A stretch of 64,000 nucleotides of DNA from Caldimonas thermodepolymerans (GCF_015476235.1 NZ_CP064338.1:1116001-1180000), one strand, 5' to 3'. Positions 28,171-38,659 are shown, counted from the stretch's first letter. The notes: a model not told the origin generated them from the letters alone. Program-made: numbers and translations.

Positions 28171-29295
28171 ATGCCATTGGCCGAAGGCTGGCGGGACGTG
28201 CGGCGGGTGCTGGCGGTGCGCCTGGACCACCTGGGGGACGTGCTGATGAGCACCCCCGCGCTGGGCGCACTGCGCGAGAGCCTGCCGGAAGTGCACCTGG
28301 CGCTGTGGTGTTCGCCCGCGGGCGCGGCGCTGGCGCCGCACCTGAGCGACGTGGACGAGGTCATCGTCTATGACGCACCGTGGGTGAAGGGGACCGCATC
28401 GCGCGTCGCGGAGGCCGACGGCCAGATGCTCGCGCAGCTCGCCGGCCGGCACTTCGATGCCGCGGTGATCTTCACCGTCTGCACGCAAAGCGCGCTGCCC
28501 GCCGCCCTGATGTGCCGGCTGGCCGGCATCCCGCTGCGCCTGGCGCACAGTCGCGAGAACCCCTACGAGCTGCTGACCCACTGGGTGCCCGATCCCGAAC
28601 CGCAGCAGGCGCAGCGCCACGAGGTGGAGCGCCAGCTGGCCCTGGTGGGCAGCGTGGGCCTGCGCACGCGCGACGAACGCCTGCGCTTTCACTGCCGGGA
28701 GGCCGACCGCGTCGCGGTGCGGGCGTTGCTGTCCGGCATCGGCCTCGCCGACGGCGAGCCGTACGTCGTCGTGCACCCGGGCGCGAGCGCCGCGTCGCGG
28801 CGCTGGCCGGCGGCGCGCTTCGGTGCCGCGGCCGATGCGATCGCGCGCGAGACCGGCTGCCTCGTGGTCTACACCGGCAGCCGGGCGGAGGCGACGCTGG
28901 TGGGCGAGGCGCAGGCGGCGATGCGGCAGCGCTCGGTCTCGCTGGCGGGGCAGCTGGCCATCGGCGAGCTGGCCGCGCTGCTGGAGCAGGCCCGCGTGCT
29001 GGTCTCGAACAACAGCGGGCCGGTGCACCTGACCGCGGCGCTCGGGACGCCCGTGGTCGACCTGTATGCCCTGACCAATCCGCAGCACACCCCATGGCAG
29101 GTGCCGCACCGCGTGCTCAACCACGACGTGCCGTGCCGCGACTGCCTGAAAAGCGTCTGCCCGCAGGGCCATCACGACTGCCTGCGCAAGGTGGAGCCGC
29201 AGGCGGTGGTGGCCGCGGCGTTGCAGCTGATGGGGGCGGACCGTCCGACCACCGCCACCGGCCACCCCCGGCCGACGGAAGCCGCCTGGGCATGA
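28171..29295 (+). CDS. Glycosyltransferase family 9 (heptosyltransferase-like)
   Basis: 374 residues. VRLDHLGDVLMSTPALGALR is the GT9 entry motif. YVVVHPGASAASRRWPAARF holds the donor-binding segment, and LVSNNSGPVHLTAALGTPVVDLYALTN the second nucleotide site. The cysteine-rich tail (VPCRDC, SVCPQGHHDC) is a common GT9 feature. It likely transfers heptose or a related sugar from the donor that the GmhB-like neighbour helps make. It lies nine bases after gmhB and overlaps the carbamoyltransferase by four bases (ATGA). The last 20 residues are low-complexity. Confidence 0.85.
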   Translation: MPLAEGWRDVRRVLAVRLDHLGDVLMSTPALGALRESLPEVHLALWCSPAGAALAPHLSDVDEVIVYDAPWVKGTASRVAEADGQMLAQLAGRHFDAAVIFTVCTQSALPAALMCRLAGIPLRLAHSRENPYELLTHWVPDPEPQQAQRHEVERQLALVGSVGLRTRDERLRFHCREADRVAVRALLSGIGLADGEPYVVVHPGASAASRRWPAARFGAAADAIARETGCLVVYTGSRAEATLVGEAQAAMRQRSVSLAGQLAIGELAALLEQARVLVSNNSGPVHLTAALGTPVVDLYALTNPQHTPWQVPHRVLNHDVPCRDCLKSVCPQGHHDCLRKVEPQAVVAAALQLMGADRPTTATGHPRPTEAAWA

Positions 29296-31040
29296 TCACG
29301 CTGGGCATCAACGCAGCCTTTCACGACAGCTCGGCCGCGCTGGTGCGCGACGGCGAGCTGGTCGCCGCCGCCGAGGAGGAGCGCTTCACGCGCATCAAGC
29401 ACGCCAAGCGACCGGTGCCGTTCAGCACCTGGGAGCTGCCGTTCCACGCCATCGACTACTGCCTGGCCGAGGCCGGCCTGACGCTGGCCGAGGTCGACCA
29501 CGTCGCCTACAGCTACGACCCGCAGCGCTTCCTCCGCGAGCGCGTGCCCGGCGAGACGGTGACGCTGCCGATGCAGCCCTCGGCCGGGCCGGCAGGCGAA
29601 TGGGAAAGCGTCTGGGACCCGCTGTTTGCCAGCTACATCGTCAATGCGCCGCGCCAGCTGGCCGCCGGCGCGCCGCACCACCTGAAGCGGCGGTTTGCCG
29701 GCGTGCGGCACGACGGGCCGTTCCGCTGGCACTTCGTCGATCACCACCTGTCGCACCAGGCCAGCGCGTTCCTGGCCGCTCCCTTCGAGCGCTGCGCGGT
29801 GATGACGCTGGACGGCCGCGGCGAGGAGGTCAGCACCACCTACGGGCGCTGGCGCGACGGCCGCTACGACGCGCTCGGCGAGGTGCGCATGCCGCATTCG
29901 CTCGGCATGCTCTACGAGCGCATCACCGGGCACCTGGGCTTCCTGCATTCGAGCGACGAGTACAAGGTCATGGCGCTGGCCGCCCTCGGCCGCCCGCGCT
30001 GGCTGGACGCCTTCCGCCGCATCGTGCAGGTCGGCGCGCAGGGCGGCTACGCGGTGGCGGACTTCGACCCTGTGGCGCTGTTCGGGCCGGCACGCGAGCG
30101 CGGCGCGCCGCTGGAGCAGCACCACCTCGACCTGACGGCCTCGCTGCAGTCGGTGCTCGAGGACACCGTGCTGGCACTGGCCACCTGGCTGCGCGAGCGC
30201 AGTGGCGAGCACCAGCTGGCGATGGCCGGCGGCGTCGCGCTCAACTGCGTGATGAACGCGAAGCTGCGCGATGCCGGCATCTTCGACGAGGTCTGGGTGC
30301 AGCCGGCCGCAGGCGACGCGGGCACGGCGCTCGGCGCGGCCCTGTGGACCGACTGGCGCGAGCGCAGCGTGCAGCGCGGCGCCCCGGCCCCGCGGGTCTG
30401 GAGCATGCAGCATGCGTACTGGGGGCCCGGCTACGACGACGAGGCGATCGAGGCCCTGCTGCGCTGGGCCGGGCTGCCGTACCGGCGCCTGGTCGACGTG
30501 CCGCGCGAGACCGCCCGGCTGCTCGCCGACGGCGCCGTGATCGGGTGGTTCCAGGGCCGGATGGAGTTCGGCCCGCGTGCGCTGGGGGCGCGCTCGATCC
30601 TGGCCTCACCGGTCGACCCGGCCATGCAGGCGCGGCTGAACGAGTTGAAGGACCGCGAGGATTTCCGCCCCGTCGCCCCGGCGGTGCCGCAGGAGGACCT
30701 GGCGCAGTGGTTCGAGCCGGCCGACGCCAACCGCGGCGAGGCGCCGTTCATGCTGTTCGTCTACCGGGTCCGACCCGGGCAGGCTGCGCGCATTCCCGCA
30801 GTCTGCCATGCCGACTGCACGGCACGCGTGCAGACGGTGCGGCGCGAGACCAACCCGCCGTACCACGACCTGCTGAAGGCCTTCGGCGCACTGAGCGGCG
30901 TGCCGGTGCTGGTCAACACCTCGTTCAACGTGCGGGGCGAGCCCGTGGTGTGCACGCCGCAGGACGCGCTGCATGCGTTCTACAGCACGCCGCTGGACGC
31001 CCTGGTGATCGGCTCCTTCCTGCTGGAGAAACGACCATGA
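29292..31040 (+). CDS. Carbamoyltransferase (NodU/CmcH/TobZ family)
   Basis: 582 residues, full length. The N-terminal Kae1-like domain starts GINAAFHDSSAALV (5-18) with AAEEERFTR (26-34), and carries metal-binding DHHLSHQASAF (150-160) and EEVSTTYG. MAGGVALNCVMN is the actin-like ATPase glycine loop. The C-terminal YrdC-like domain has FQGRMEFGPRALGARSILA, DREDFRPVAPAV and NTSFNVRGEPVV. The enzyme makes carbamoyl-adenylate from carbamoyl phosphate and ATP and then O-carbamoylates a hydroxyl, usually on a sugar. In this operon the acceptor is most likely a sugar of the same glycan. Coupled by ATGA overlaps on both sides. Confidence 0.92.
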   Translation: MITLGINAAFHDSSAALVRDGELVAAAEEERFTRIKHAKRPVPFSTWELPFHAIDYCLAEAGLTLAEVDHVAYSYDPQRFLRERVPGETVTLPMQPSAGPAGEWESVWDPLFASYIVNAPRQLAAGAPHHLKRRFAGVRHDGPFRWHFVDHHLSHQASAFLAAPFERCAVMTLDGRGEEVSTTYGRWRDGRYDALGEVRMPHSLGMLYERITGHLGFLHSSDEYKVMALAALGRPRWLDAFRRIVQVGAQGGYAVADFDPVALFGPARERGAPLEQHHLDLTASLQSVLEDTVLALATWLRERSGEHQLAMAGGVALNCVMNAKLRDAGIFDEVWVQPAAGDAGTALGAALWTDWRERSVQRGAPAPRVWSMQHAYWGPGYDDEAIEALLRWAGLPYRRLVDVPRETARLLADGAVIGWFQGRMEFGPRALGARSILASPVDPAMQARLNELKDREDFRPVAPAVPQEDLAQWFEPADANRGEAPFMLFVYRVRPGQAARIPAVCHADCTARVQTVRRETNPPYHDLLKAFGALSGVPVLVNTSFNVRGEPVVCTPQDALHAFYSTPLDALVIGSFLLEKRP

Positions 31041-32182
31041 GTTCGACGCACGCCAGCCCGCTGGACCCCGCCGGGGGGGCGGGTTTCGGGCCGGAGGCTG
31101 CACCGGTGGCGCGGCAGCGCGACGGGCGGTCCGAGGTGTCGCCGCCGGCCGCCGGTGCGGCCGGGACGGCCGACGCCGCGGCCCGGATGCCGCTGGCGCA
31201 GGAGGCGGCCGCGCTGCGCGTGTCGGTCGTCGTGCCGACCTGCCGGCGCCCGGCGTTGCTGCGCCGCTGCCTGGAAGCCCTGCTCGAACAGCGCTTCGAC
31301 CCGACCGCTTACGAGATCGTGGTCGTCGACGACGGCTGCAGCGAGGACAGCGAGGACGTGGTCGCCGCCATCGCCGCGCAGGCCGGCGGCACGCCGGAGG
31401 TGCGCTACCTGCGTGCCGAGGACACCCGGGGGCCGGCGGCCGCGCGCAACCGCGGCTGGCGTGCGGCCCGTGCGCCGGTGATCGCCTTCACCGACGACGA
31501 CACCATTCCCGACCCCGACTGGCTGCGCTACGGCCTGCTGGGCATGAGCGTGGGTCGCGTGGCGGTGTGGGGCCGCATCGTCGTGCCGACCTCGCCGGTG
31601 CCGACCGACCATGAACGCAACACCCAGGGGCTGGAGAGCGCCGAGTTCGCCACCGCCAACGCCTTCGTGCTGCGCGAGGCGCTGGAGGCGGTGGGCGGGT
31701 TCGACGAACGTTTCCAGCGCGCCTGGCGCGAGGACGCGGACCTGTACTTCACCTTGCTGGAGCGCTTCGGCACCGTGGCCCACGTGCCCGCCGCGCTGGT
31801 GGTGCACCCGGTGCGCGAGGCGCCTTGGGGCGTGAGCCTGCGCCAGCAGGGCAACATGCGCTTCGACGCGCTGCTGTACAAGAAGCACCCGCAGCATTAC
31901 CGCGAACTGATCCGGCGCCTGCCGCCGTGGCGCTACTACGTCGTGGTGCTCGCCACGCTGGCCGCGCTGGCCTGTGCGCTGGGCGGCGCCGGCGGCTGGG
32001 CGGCGGTGTTCGCGGCGGTCGCGGCCGGCTTCATCGGCGAACTCGCCTGGCGGCGGCTGCGCGGCACCTCGCACGCGCCGCGCCACGTGGCCGAGATGGT
32101 GGTCACCTCGATCGCGATTCCCTACGTGGCGGTGTTCTGGCGCCTGGCCGGCGCGGTGCGCTACCGCGTGCCGTTTCTCTGA
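31037..32182 (+). CDS. Glycosyltransferase family 2, membrane-anchored
   Basis: 381 residues. The first ~55 residues are low-complexity (Ala/Gly/Pro-rich) and probably disordered. If a later start is used they would be absent, but the ATG at 31037 overlaps the carbamoyltransferase stop as the coupling pattern predicts. The GT-A domain has VSVVVPTCRRPALLRRCLEAL, VVVDDGC, ARNRGW, FTDDDTIPD (DxD-like metal site) and GGFDERFQRAWREDADL. Two C-terminal hydrophobic helices (about 292-325) and a helix near 355-370 anchor it to the inner membrane. It probably adds a sugar to a lipid-linked intermediate. Donor unknown. Confidence 0.85.
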   Translation: MSSTHASPLDPAGGAGFGPEAAPVARQRDGRSEVSPPAAGAAGTADAAARMPLAQEAAALRVSVVVPTCRRPALLRRCLEALLEQRFDPTAYEIVVVDDGCSEDSEDVVAAIAAQAGGTPEVRYLRAEDTRGPAAARNRGWRAARAPVIAFTDDDTIPDPDWLRYGLLGMSVGRVAVWGRIVVPTSPVPTDHERNTQGLESAEFATANAFVLREALEAVGGFDERFQRAWREDADLYFTLLERFGTVAHVPAALVVHPVREAPWGVSLRQQGNMRFDALLYKKHPQHYRELIRRLPPWRYYVVVLATLAALACALGGAGGWAAVFAAVAAGFIGELAWRRLRGTSHAPRHVAEMVVTSIAIPYVAVFWRLAGAVRYRVPFL

Positions 32183-32205
32183 CGCCCAACCCAGGGAGGG
32201 CAGGC

Positions 32206-33213
32206 ATGACGACCCACACCTTGCCGCCTGCGCCGGACACGACGCTGCCGCCGCTGCCGCGCTTCGCGCAGATCGAGCCGACCGGCCTGTGCAACCTCGC
32301 GTGCCCGATGTGCACCGTCAACCACCGTGCCGATGCGCCGCGCCATCTCACGTTCGAGCGTTTCCGGCAATGGATCGAACAGCTGCCGCAGCTGCAGGAG
32401 CTGCACCTGCAGGGCCTGGGCGAGCCCATGCTCAACCCGCAGTTCTTCGAGATGGTGGCGTGGGCCAGCGCGCGCGGCATCCGCGTCTCGGCCAACACCA
32501 ACCTGACGCTGCTGACGCCGCAGCGCGCGCAGCGCTGCATCGACAGCGGCCTGCACGCGCTGTCGATCTCGATCGACGCGGCCGATGCGCAGCTGTACCA
32601 GTCGGTGCGGGTGCGGGCCTCGTTCGACAAGGTGCTGCGCAACCTCGCGCGGCTTGCCGCGTTGCGCGACCGGGCTGCAGGGCGCGGCCCGGAGGTGCGG
32701 TTGGTGATGGTGCTGATGCGCCGCACGCTGGACCAGCTGCCGGCCGTGCTGCGGCTGGCGCAGCGCTTCGGCGTGCACGAGGTGCAGGTGCAGCGCCTGT
32801 CCAGCGACCTGGAGCAGCCGGACCTGCCCGAGCGCTACATCCCGATCCGCGAGCACGTGCGCCAGGCCGAGCTGGCGCCCGAGGACCTGGCCCACGCGCG
32901 CGCCGTGTTCGCGCACGCCTCGCGGCTTGCCGCGGCGCTGGGCGTGACGCTGCACCTGCCGCGGCTGACGCCCAACCCGCAGGCGGCGCGCTGCACCTGG
33001 CCCTGGGACGGGCTGTACCTGACGGCGGGCGGCGAGATGCTGCCCTGCTGCATGGCGGGCACCCCCGACCGGGCCAGCTTCGGCAGCGTCGACGACGGCG
33101 GCGTGCTCGCACGCTGGCACGGCGAGGCGGCGCGGCAGTTCCGCGCGCGCCTGGCGAGCGAGGAACCGCCCTCGGTGTGCCGGCACTGCGCGCTGTACCG
33201 CGGCGCGTTCTGA
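32206..33213 (+). CDS. Radical SAM protein with C-terminal SPASM-like cysteines
   Basis: 335 residues. The N-terminal CNLACPMC (C29, C33, C36) is the CxxxCxxC cluster that binds the 4Fe-4S used to split S-adenosylmethionine. LQGLGEPMLNPQF and SISIDAADAQLYQSVR follow in the TIM-barrel order. The C-terminal part has RCTWPW, LPCCMAG and VCRHCALY, resembling a SPASM/twitch auxiliary cluster. Members of this group modify peptides or sugars and often sit in glycan clusters without a known reaction. Epimerisation, dehydration or C-C chemistry on the operon's sugar are all possible. GGGAGG precedes the ATG. Confidence 0.85.
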   Translation: MTTHTLPPAPDTTLPPLPRFAQIEPTGLCNLACPMCTVNHRADAPRHLTFERFRQWIEQLPQLQELHLQGLGEPMLNPQFFEMVAWASARGIRVSANTNLTLLTPQRAQRCIDSGLHALSISIDAADAQLYQSVRVRASFDKVLRNLARLAALRDRAAGRGPEVRLVMVLMRRTLDQLPAVLRLAQRFGVHEVQVQRLSSDLEQPDLPERYIPIREHVRQAELAPEDLAHARAVFAHASRLAAALGVTLHLPRLTPNPQAARCTWPWDGLYLTAGGEMLPCCMAGTPDRASFGSVDDGGVLARWHGEAARQFRARLASEEPPSVCRHCALYRGAF

Positions 33214-33224
33214 AAGGGCATGCG

Positions 33225-34274
33225 ATGCGGCCGCTCGATGCCGGCGTGCGACGCATCGCGCTCTTCCGCGCGCTGGTGCTGGGCGACGTGCTGTGCGCGG
33301 TGCCGGCCTGGCGGGCGTTGCGTGCAGCCTGTCCTGCGGCGCGCCTCACCCTGGTCGGGTTGCCGTGGGCGCGCGAGCTGGCGCAGCGCCTGTCCTGCCT
33401 GGACGACTTCGTCGCGTTTCCCGGCCACCCGGCGCTGCCGGAGGGGCGCTGCGACGCCCGGGCCTGGCCGGCCTTCCTCGCGCGGCTGCGGGCGCAGTCC
33501 TGCGACGTGGCGTTGCAGATGCACGGCAGCGGCACCGTCACCAACCCGCTGGTGCGGCGCTTCGGCGCGCAGCGCACGGTCGGCTTCTGCACCGGCGGCG
33601 ATGGCGGGGAAGACCCGGCGGACTTCATGCCGTGGCCGCAGCAGGGCCACGAGATCGACCGCCTGCTGTCCTTGACCGACGCGCTGGGCGTGCCGCGCCG
33701 GGGCCGGGCGCTGGAGTTCCCGCTCGGCGAGGCCGACCGTCGGGCGCTGCGGCAGCGCGGGCTCGTGCCCCCGCGTTCTTACGTGGTCGTGCACCCGGGG
33801 GCGCAGTTGCCGTCGCGGTGCTGGCCGGCTGCGTGCTTCGCCCGCGTGGCCGATGCCCTGGCCGGTGCAGGACATGCCGTCGTGCTGACCGGCACGAGCG
33901 GGGAAGCCCCGCTGGTCCGGCAGGTGCAGGCCGCGATGCGTGCGCCTGCGACCGACCTGGCCGGTCGCACCGGGCTGTTCGAGCTCGGGGCCCTGGTCGA
34001 GCGGGCGCGGCTCGTGGTGTGCAACGACACCGGCATCTCGCACGTGGCCGCGGCGCTGCAGGTGCCCAGCGTCGTGATCAGCTCGGGCGGCGACGTGGCG
34101 CGCTGGCGGCCGCTCGATGCGCAGCGCCACCGCGTGCTCTGGCGCGACGCGCCGTGCCGGCCGTGCGCCCACCCGGTCTGTCCGTACGGTCACGAATGCG
34201 CCCGCGGCGTGCCGGTCGAGGCCGTGCTCGATGCTGCGCGGGCCCTGCTGCGGAAGGAACCCCATGCCACGTAG
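33225..34274 (+). CDS. Glycosyltransferase family 9
   Basis: 349 residues from the ATG at 33225. An ATG five bases earlier is out of frame. The entry motif FRALVLGDVLCAVPAWRALR is divergent in the usual R-L-x-x-x-G-D pattern but keeps the GD. VVVHPGAQLPSRCWPAACFARV and VVCNDTGISHVAAALQVPSVVI are the two GT9 donor segments. The tail has CRPCAHPVCPYGHEC. It is a second heptosyltransferase-like enzyme in the same operon and resembles glycan cluster GT9s rather than WaaC/WaaF. It overlaps the next gene by 11 bases. Confidence 0.83.
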   Translation: MRPLDAGVRRIALFRALVLGDVLCAVPAWRALRAACPAARLTLVGLPWARELAQRLSCLDDFVAFPGHPALPEGRCDARAWPAFLARLRAQSCDVALQMHGSGTVTNPLVRRFGAQRTVGFCTGGDGGEDPADFMPWPQQGHEIDRLLSLTDALGVPRRGRALEFPLGEADRRALRQRGLVPPRSYVVVHPGAQLPSRCWPAACFARVADALAGAGHAVVLTGTSGEAPLVRQVQAAMRAPATDLAGRTGLFELGALVERARLVVCNDTGISHVAAALQVPSVVISSGGDVARWRPLDAQRHRVLWRDAPCRPCAHPVCPYGHECARGVPVEAVLDAARALLRKEPHAT

Positions 34275-35223
34275 ACGACTGAGGGTCCTGACCTGGCACG
34301 TGCATGGCAACTACCTGTACTACCTCACGCAGGTGCCGCACGATTTCCACCTGGTCACCGACGACGGACGCACTCCGCACCACAGTGGCTGCAGCGGCGC
34401 GTTGCCCTGGGGCGACAACGTGCACGAGGTGCACGTCAGCCGCATCCGCGAGATGGAGTTCGACGTCATCCTGTTCCAGTCCCGCGACGCCTGGGAGAGC
34501 GAGCAACACCAGCTGCTGGGCGCTGCGCAGCGCGCGCTGCCGCGCATCTACCTGGAACACGACCCGCCGCAGGAACACCCGACGAACACGCGCCACTGGG
34601 TGCAGGACCGCAATGCCCTGCTGGTGCACTGCACGCACTTCAACGCGCTGATGTGGGACAGCGGCATCACGCCCGTGCGGGTGGTGGAGCACGGCGTGAA
34701 GCTGCTGTCGCCGGCAGCCTACCGCGGCGAACGCGCCGAGGGCCTCGTGGTCGTCAACCACCTGCTGAGGCGCGGACGCCGCCTGGGCCTGGATGTCTAC
34801 CTGCAGGTGCGCGAGCAGGTGCCGCTGAGCCTGGTGGGCATGGGCTCGCTGGAACTGGCACATGCCGGCGGGCGGGGCGAGGTGGAGAACCACCGGCTCG
34901 CCGAGGTGATGGCCGGCTACCGCTTCTTCTTCAACCCGATCCGCTACACCAGCCTGGGACTGTCGGTGATCGAGGCGATGATGGTCGGCGTGCCGGTGGT
35001 GGGGTTGGCCACCACCGAGCTGGCCAACGTGATCCGCAGCGGCGACAACGGCCTGGTCGACACGCGCCTGCCGGTGCTGGTCGAGGCGATGCAACGGCTC
35101 ATCGACGACCCCGGGCTGGCGCGCGCCTGGGGCGAACGGGGGCGGCGCACTGCGCTGGAGCGCTTCGGGATCGAGCGCTTCGTGCGCGACTGGCTGGCGG
35201 TGTTCGACGAGGTGACGGGCTGA
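34264..35223 (+). CDS. GT-B glycosyltransferase (GT4/CgeB-like)
   Basis: 319 residues. It begins VLTWHVHGNYLYYLTQVPHDFHLV, then shows IYLEHDPPQEHP, VHCTHFNALMW and VEHGVK in the N-terminal domain. The donor side has FFFNPIRYTSLGLSVIEAMMVGVPVVGLAT with the E-x7-V/P pattern of GT4. Total length is shorter than typical GT4 enzymes, and there is no GGxE loop, so it belongs to a compact branch similar to CgeB-type proteins. It ends the second glycan operon, nine bases before the convergent methyltransferase. No terminator is visible between them. Substrate unknown. Confidence 0.78.
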   Translation: MPRRRLRVLTWHVHGNYLYYLTQVPHDFHLVTDDGRTPHHSGCSGALPWGDNVHEVHVSRIREMEFDVILFQSRDAWESEQHQLLGAAQRALPRIYLEHDPPQEHPTNTRHWVQDRNALLVHCTHFNALMWDSGITPVRVVEHGVKLLSPAAYRGERAEGLVVVNHLLRRGRRLGLDVYLQVREQVPLSLVGMGSLELAHAGGRGEVENHRLAEVMAGYRFFFNPIRYTSLGLSVIEAMMVGVPVVGLATTELANVIRSGDNGLVDTRLPVLVEAMQRLIDDPGLARAWGERGRRTALERFGIERFVRDWLAVFDEVTG

Positions 35224-35232
35224 GGCCGCCCG

Positions 35233-36003
35233 TCAGCCCGAGCGCGGACGCAGCTCGACCTGCAGCAGCCAAGCCTGACCCTGCAGCCAGGCGTGCCCCA
35301 ACAGCAGGTCGTCGGTGCGGCGCGCCAGTTCGGCCACCTTGCGGTGGTTGCCGAACAGCATCGGCAGGTAGGGGCGCAGCAGCGCGTGGTGGCGGATCTT
35401 CACGTCGACATGTTGCTGCAGCTGCTCGATCGAACGGCGGTCGAACGGCATTTCGCCCGGGGTACGCAACGACGGCGTCAGCCGACGGAACAGCCGCAGC
35501 AGCGCGTTGCCCTGGGCCGGCTCGACGAAGCGTGCCAAGCCGCCCGGCGCGAGCTTGCGCGCTAGCGCAGGGGCGAAGCGGGAGAGCTCCAGATGATGCA
35601 GCACCCCCTGGCCGAAGGCATGGTCCACGCTGCCGTCCTCGACCGAGTCGAGCACGTTCGCGTCGTCGACGCGGAACTCGAAATGCGCCGGCAGGCCCAG
35701 CGACTGGCAGTGACGGATCGCGGCCGGGCTGATGTCGATGCCGAGATAGTGGCCCTGGAAATCGGGCGCGCGGCGGGGCTGGTCCCCGAGGAAGCAGCCG
35801 ACTTCCAGCACCCGCTTGCCCCGGTGCTCGACCGGCGACAGCGTCGCGAACTGGTAGACGTCGGCCACGCTGGCATAGACATAGCTCAGGCGCTCGCCCT
35901 GGTCGTGTTCGATGCGCTCGTCGTGGAAGCGCGCTTCCTCGTGCAGGCTGGCACCCATGCGCTCGGCTTCGCGACCCGTCCCACCTTCGTGCTGGACCTG
36001 CAT
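35233..36003 (-). CDS. SAM-dependent class I methyltransferase
   Basis: 256 residues from the ATG at 36001-36003 with CAGGAG upstream. A Met 15 codons in is an alternative. The Rossmann core shows KRVLEVGCFLGDQ (motif I, about 63-75), YLGIDISPAAI (motif II, acidic residue binding ribose), DDANVLDSVEDGSVDHAFGQGVLHHL (motifs III-IV) and LAPGGLARFVEP. It is typical of small-molecule or sugar methyltransferases in glycan loci. It lies tail-to-tail with the second glycan operon and may modify the same polymer, though it could be independent. The acceptor atom is not predictable. Confidence 0.82.
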   Translation of the reverse strand: MQVQHEGGTGREAERMGASLHEEARFHDERIEHDQGERLSYVYASVADVYQFATLSPVEHRGKRVLEVGCFLGDQPRRAPDFQGHYLGIDISPAAIRHCQSLGLPAHFEFRVDDANVLDSVEDGSVDHAFGQGVLHHLELSRFAPALARKLAPGGLARFVEPAQGNALLRLFRRLTPSLRTPGEMPFDRRSIEQLQQHVDVKIRHHALLRPYLPMLFGNHRKVAELARRTDDLLLGHAWLQGQAWLLQVELRPRSG

Positions 36004-36103
36004 GGCGTGCTCCTGCGAAGAACAGCACTGTCGGACGCCCCCGGAGCAGGGACAAGCCCCCGTTCGACGGGGCGGATCGCGTCGTCCGGCGCGCGGCCCG
36101 GCG

Positions 36104-37375
<1,272 letters not shown>

Positions 37376-37555
37376 GCTTGTTTCCTTTCGATGGTGACGG
37401 GGTACGTCGTGGCCTGCGATCCAGCGGGCAAGTCAGCTCGTGGCTGTGCCCTGGACCTGTGCCTTGAACTGTAGGCGCGAAGTGCCGCCCAAACTATGCG
37501 TAATGTGCATGACGGGGGTTATCGCGCGCCGTGCCCGGTCCCGCGCCTGCGGCGC

Positions 37556-38644
37556 TCACAGCTGCAGCAGCCCCATCAGCCTGCGCTCCGGCGCACGCAG
37601 CGCGGCGGGCACCCGCGCCCCGTGGCGGCCGGCCGCACAGGCCAGCGAGTCGGCCAGCGTGCCCTCGACGAAGCAAGCGAGCACGCGCGGGTGCACGTAG
37701 GACTTGCGGCACACCGCGACGGTGTTGCCCAGCTGGCGCGCCACGTGCGCCAGCGCCTCGCGCACCAGGCGGCGCGCCTCGGCCGGCGAGCCGGCCGTGC
37801 AGCGCGCGAGCCGTTCGAGCGCCTGCACGCTCGCATGCCAGGTGCGGAAATCCTTGGCGGTGAAGTCGGCGCCGGCCGCTTCGCGCAGGTAGTCGTTGAC
37901 GTCGGCCGAGCCGATGCTGCGCGGCGTGCCGTCCGCGTCCAGGTACTGGAACAGCTCCTGGCCCGGCAGGTCCTGGCAGCGACGCACGATGCGCACGATG
38001 CGCGGGTCGTCGACCTCGATCTCGTGCACCACTGCGCTCTTGCCCTTGAACTTCAGCCGGAGCGCCCCGCCGAGGAACCGCGCATGGCGGTCGCGCAGCG
38101 TCGTGAGCCCGTAGGAGCCGTTGAGGCGCGCGTACTCGTCGTTGCCGATGCGCACGAAGGTGGTGTCGAGCAGGTGCACCAGCGTCGCGATGACCTGCTC
38201 GCGCGCCAGGCCGCCGGCGGCGAGGTCGCGCCGGATGCGCGCGCGCAGGCGCGGCAGCGCCCGGCCGAACTCGAGCATGCGCTCGAACTTGTCGGCATCG
38301 CGCTGCGCCTGCCAGTCCGGGTGGTAGCGGTACTGCTTGCGGCCGCGCGCGTCGCGGCCGGTGGCCTGCAGGTGGCCGTTCGCTTGCGGGCAGATCCACA
38401 CGTCGGTGTAGGCCGGAGGGATCGCCAGGCGGCGGATGCGCTGCAGCGCCTCGCGTTCGCGCAGCGGCCGGCCTGCGGCATCGAGGTAGGCGAAGCCACG
38501 GCCGCGCCGCACCCGCTGCCAGCCCGGCTGCTCGTCGCTGACGTAGACCAGCGCCGGCTGGAGGGTGCGGGCCAGGGCCCGGGCGGTGCGCCGTGCCGGG
38601 CCGCGCAACGGGGCCTGCGCCTTGGACGACATGCTGCCGGCCAT
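37556..38644 (-). CDS. DNA topoisomerase IB (poxvirus/eukaryote type)
   Basis: 362 residues, complete. Basic N-terminus, then YVSDEQPGWQRVRRGRGFAYLDA, PPAYTDVWICPQANGHLQATGRDARGRKQYRYHP (DNA-clamp motif with catalytic Arg), FKGKSAVVHE, FTAKDFRTWHASV (second catalytic Arg), and the nucleophilic Tyr316 in RKSYVHP. It relaxes supercoils through a 3'-phosphotyrosine link without ATP. Type IB enzymes are uncommon in bacteria but recurrent in Burkholderiales. A 21-codon reading frame with a good ribosome binding site lies 15 bases upstream. An alternative start four codons in (MSSK) is possible. Confidence 0.93.
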   Translation of the reverse strand: MAGSMSSKAQAPLRGPARRTARALARTLQPALVYVSDEQPGWQRVRRGRGFAYLDAAGRPLREREALQRIRRLAIPPAYTDVWICPQANGHLQATGRDARGRKQYRYHPDWQAQRDADKFERMLEFGRALPRLRARIRRDLAAGGLAREQVIATLVHLLDTTFVRIGNDEYARLNGSYGLTTLRDRHARFLGGALRLKFKGKSAVVHEIEVDDPRIVRIVRRCQDLPGQELFQYLDADGTPRSIGSADVNDYLREAAGADFTAKDFRTWHASVQALERLARCTAGSPAEARRLVREALAHVARQLGNTVAVCRKSYVHPRVLACFVEGTLADSLACAAGRHGARVPAALRAPERRLMGLLQL

Positions 38645-38659
38645 CGCCGATGCGTCCGG

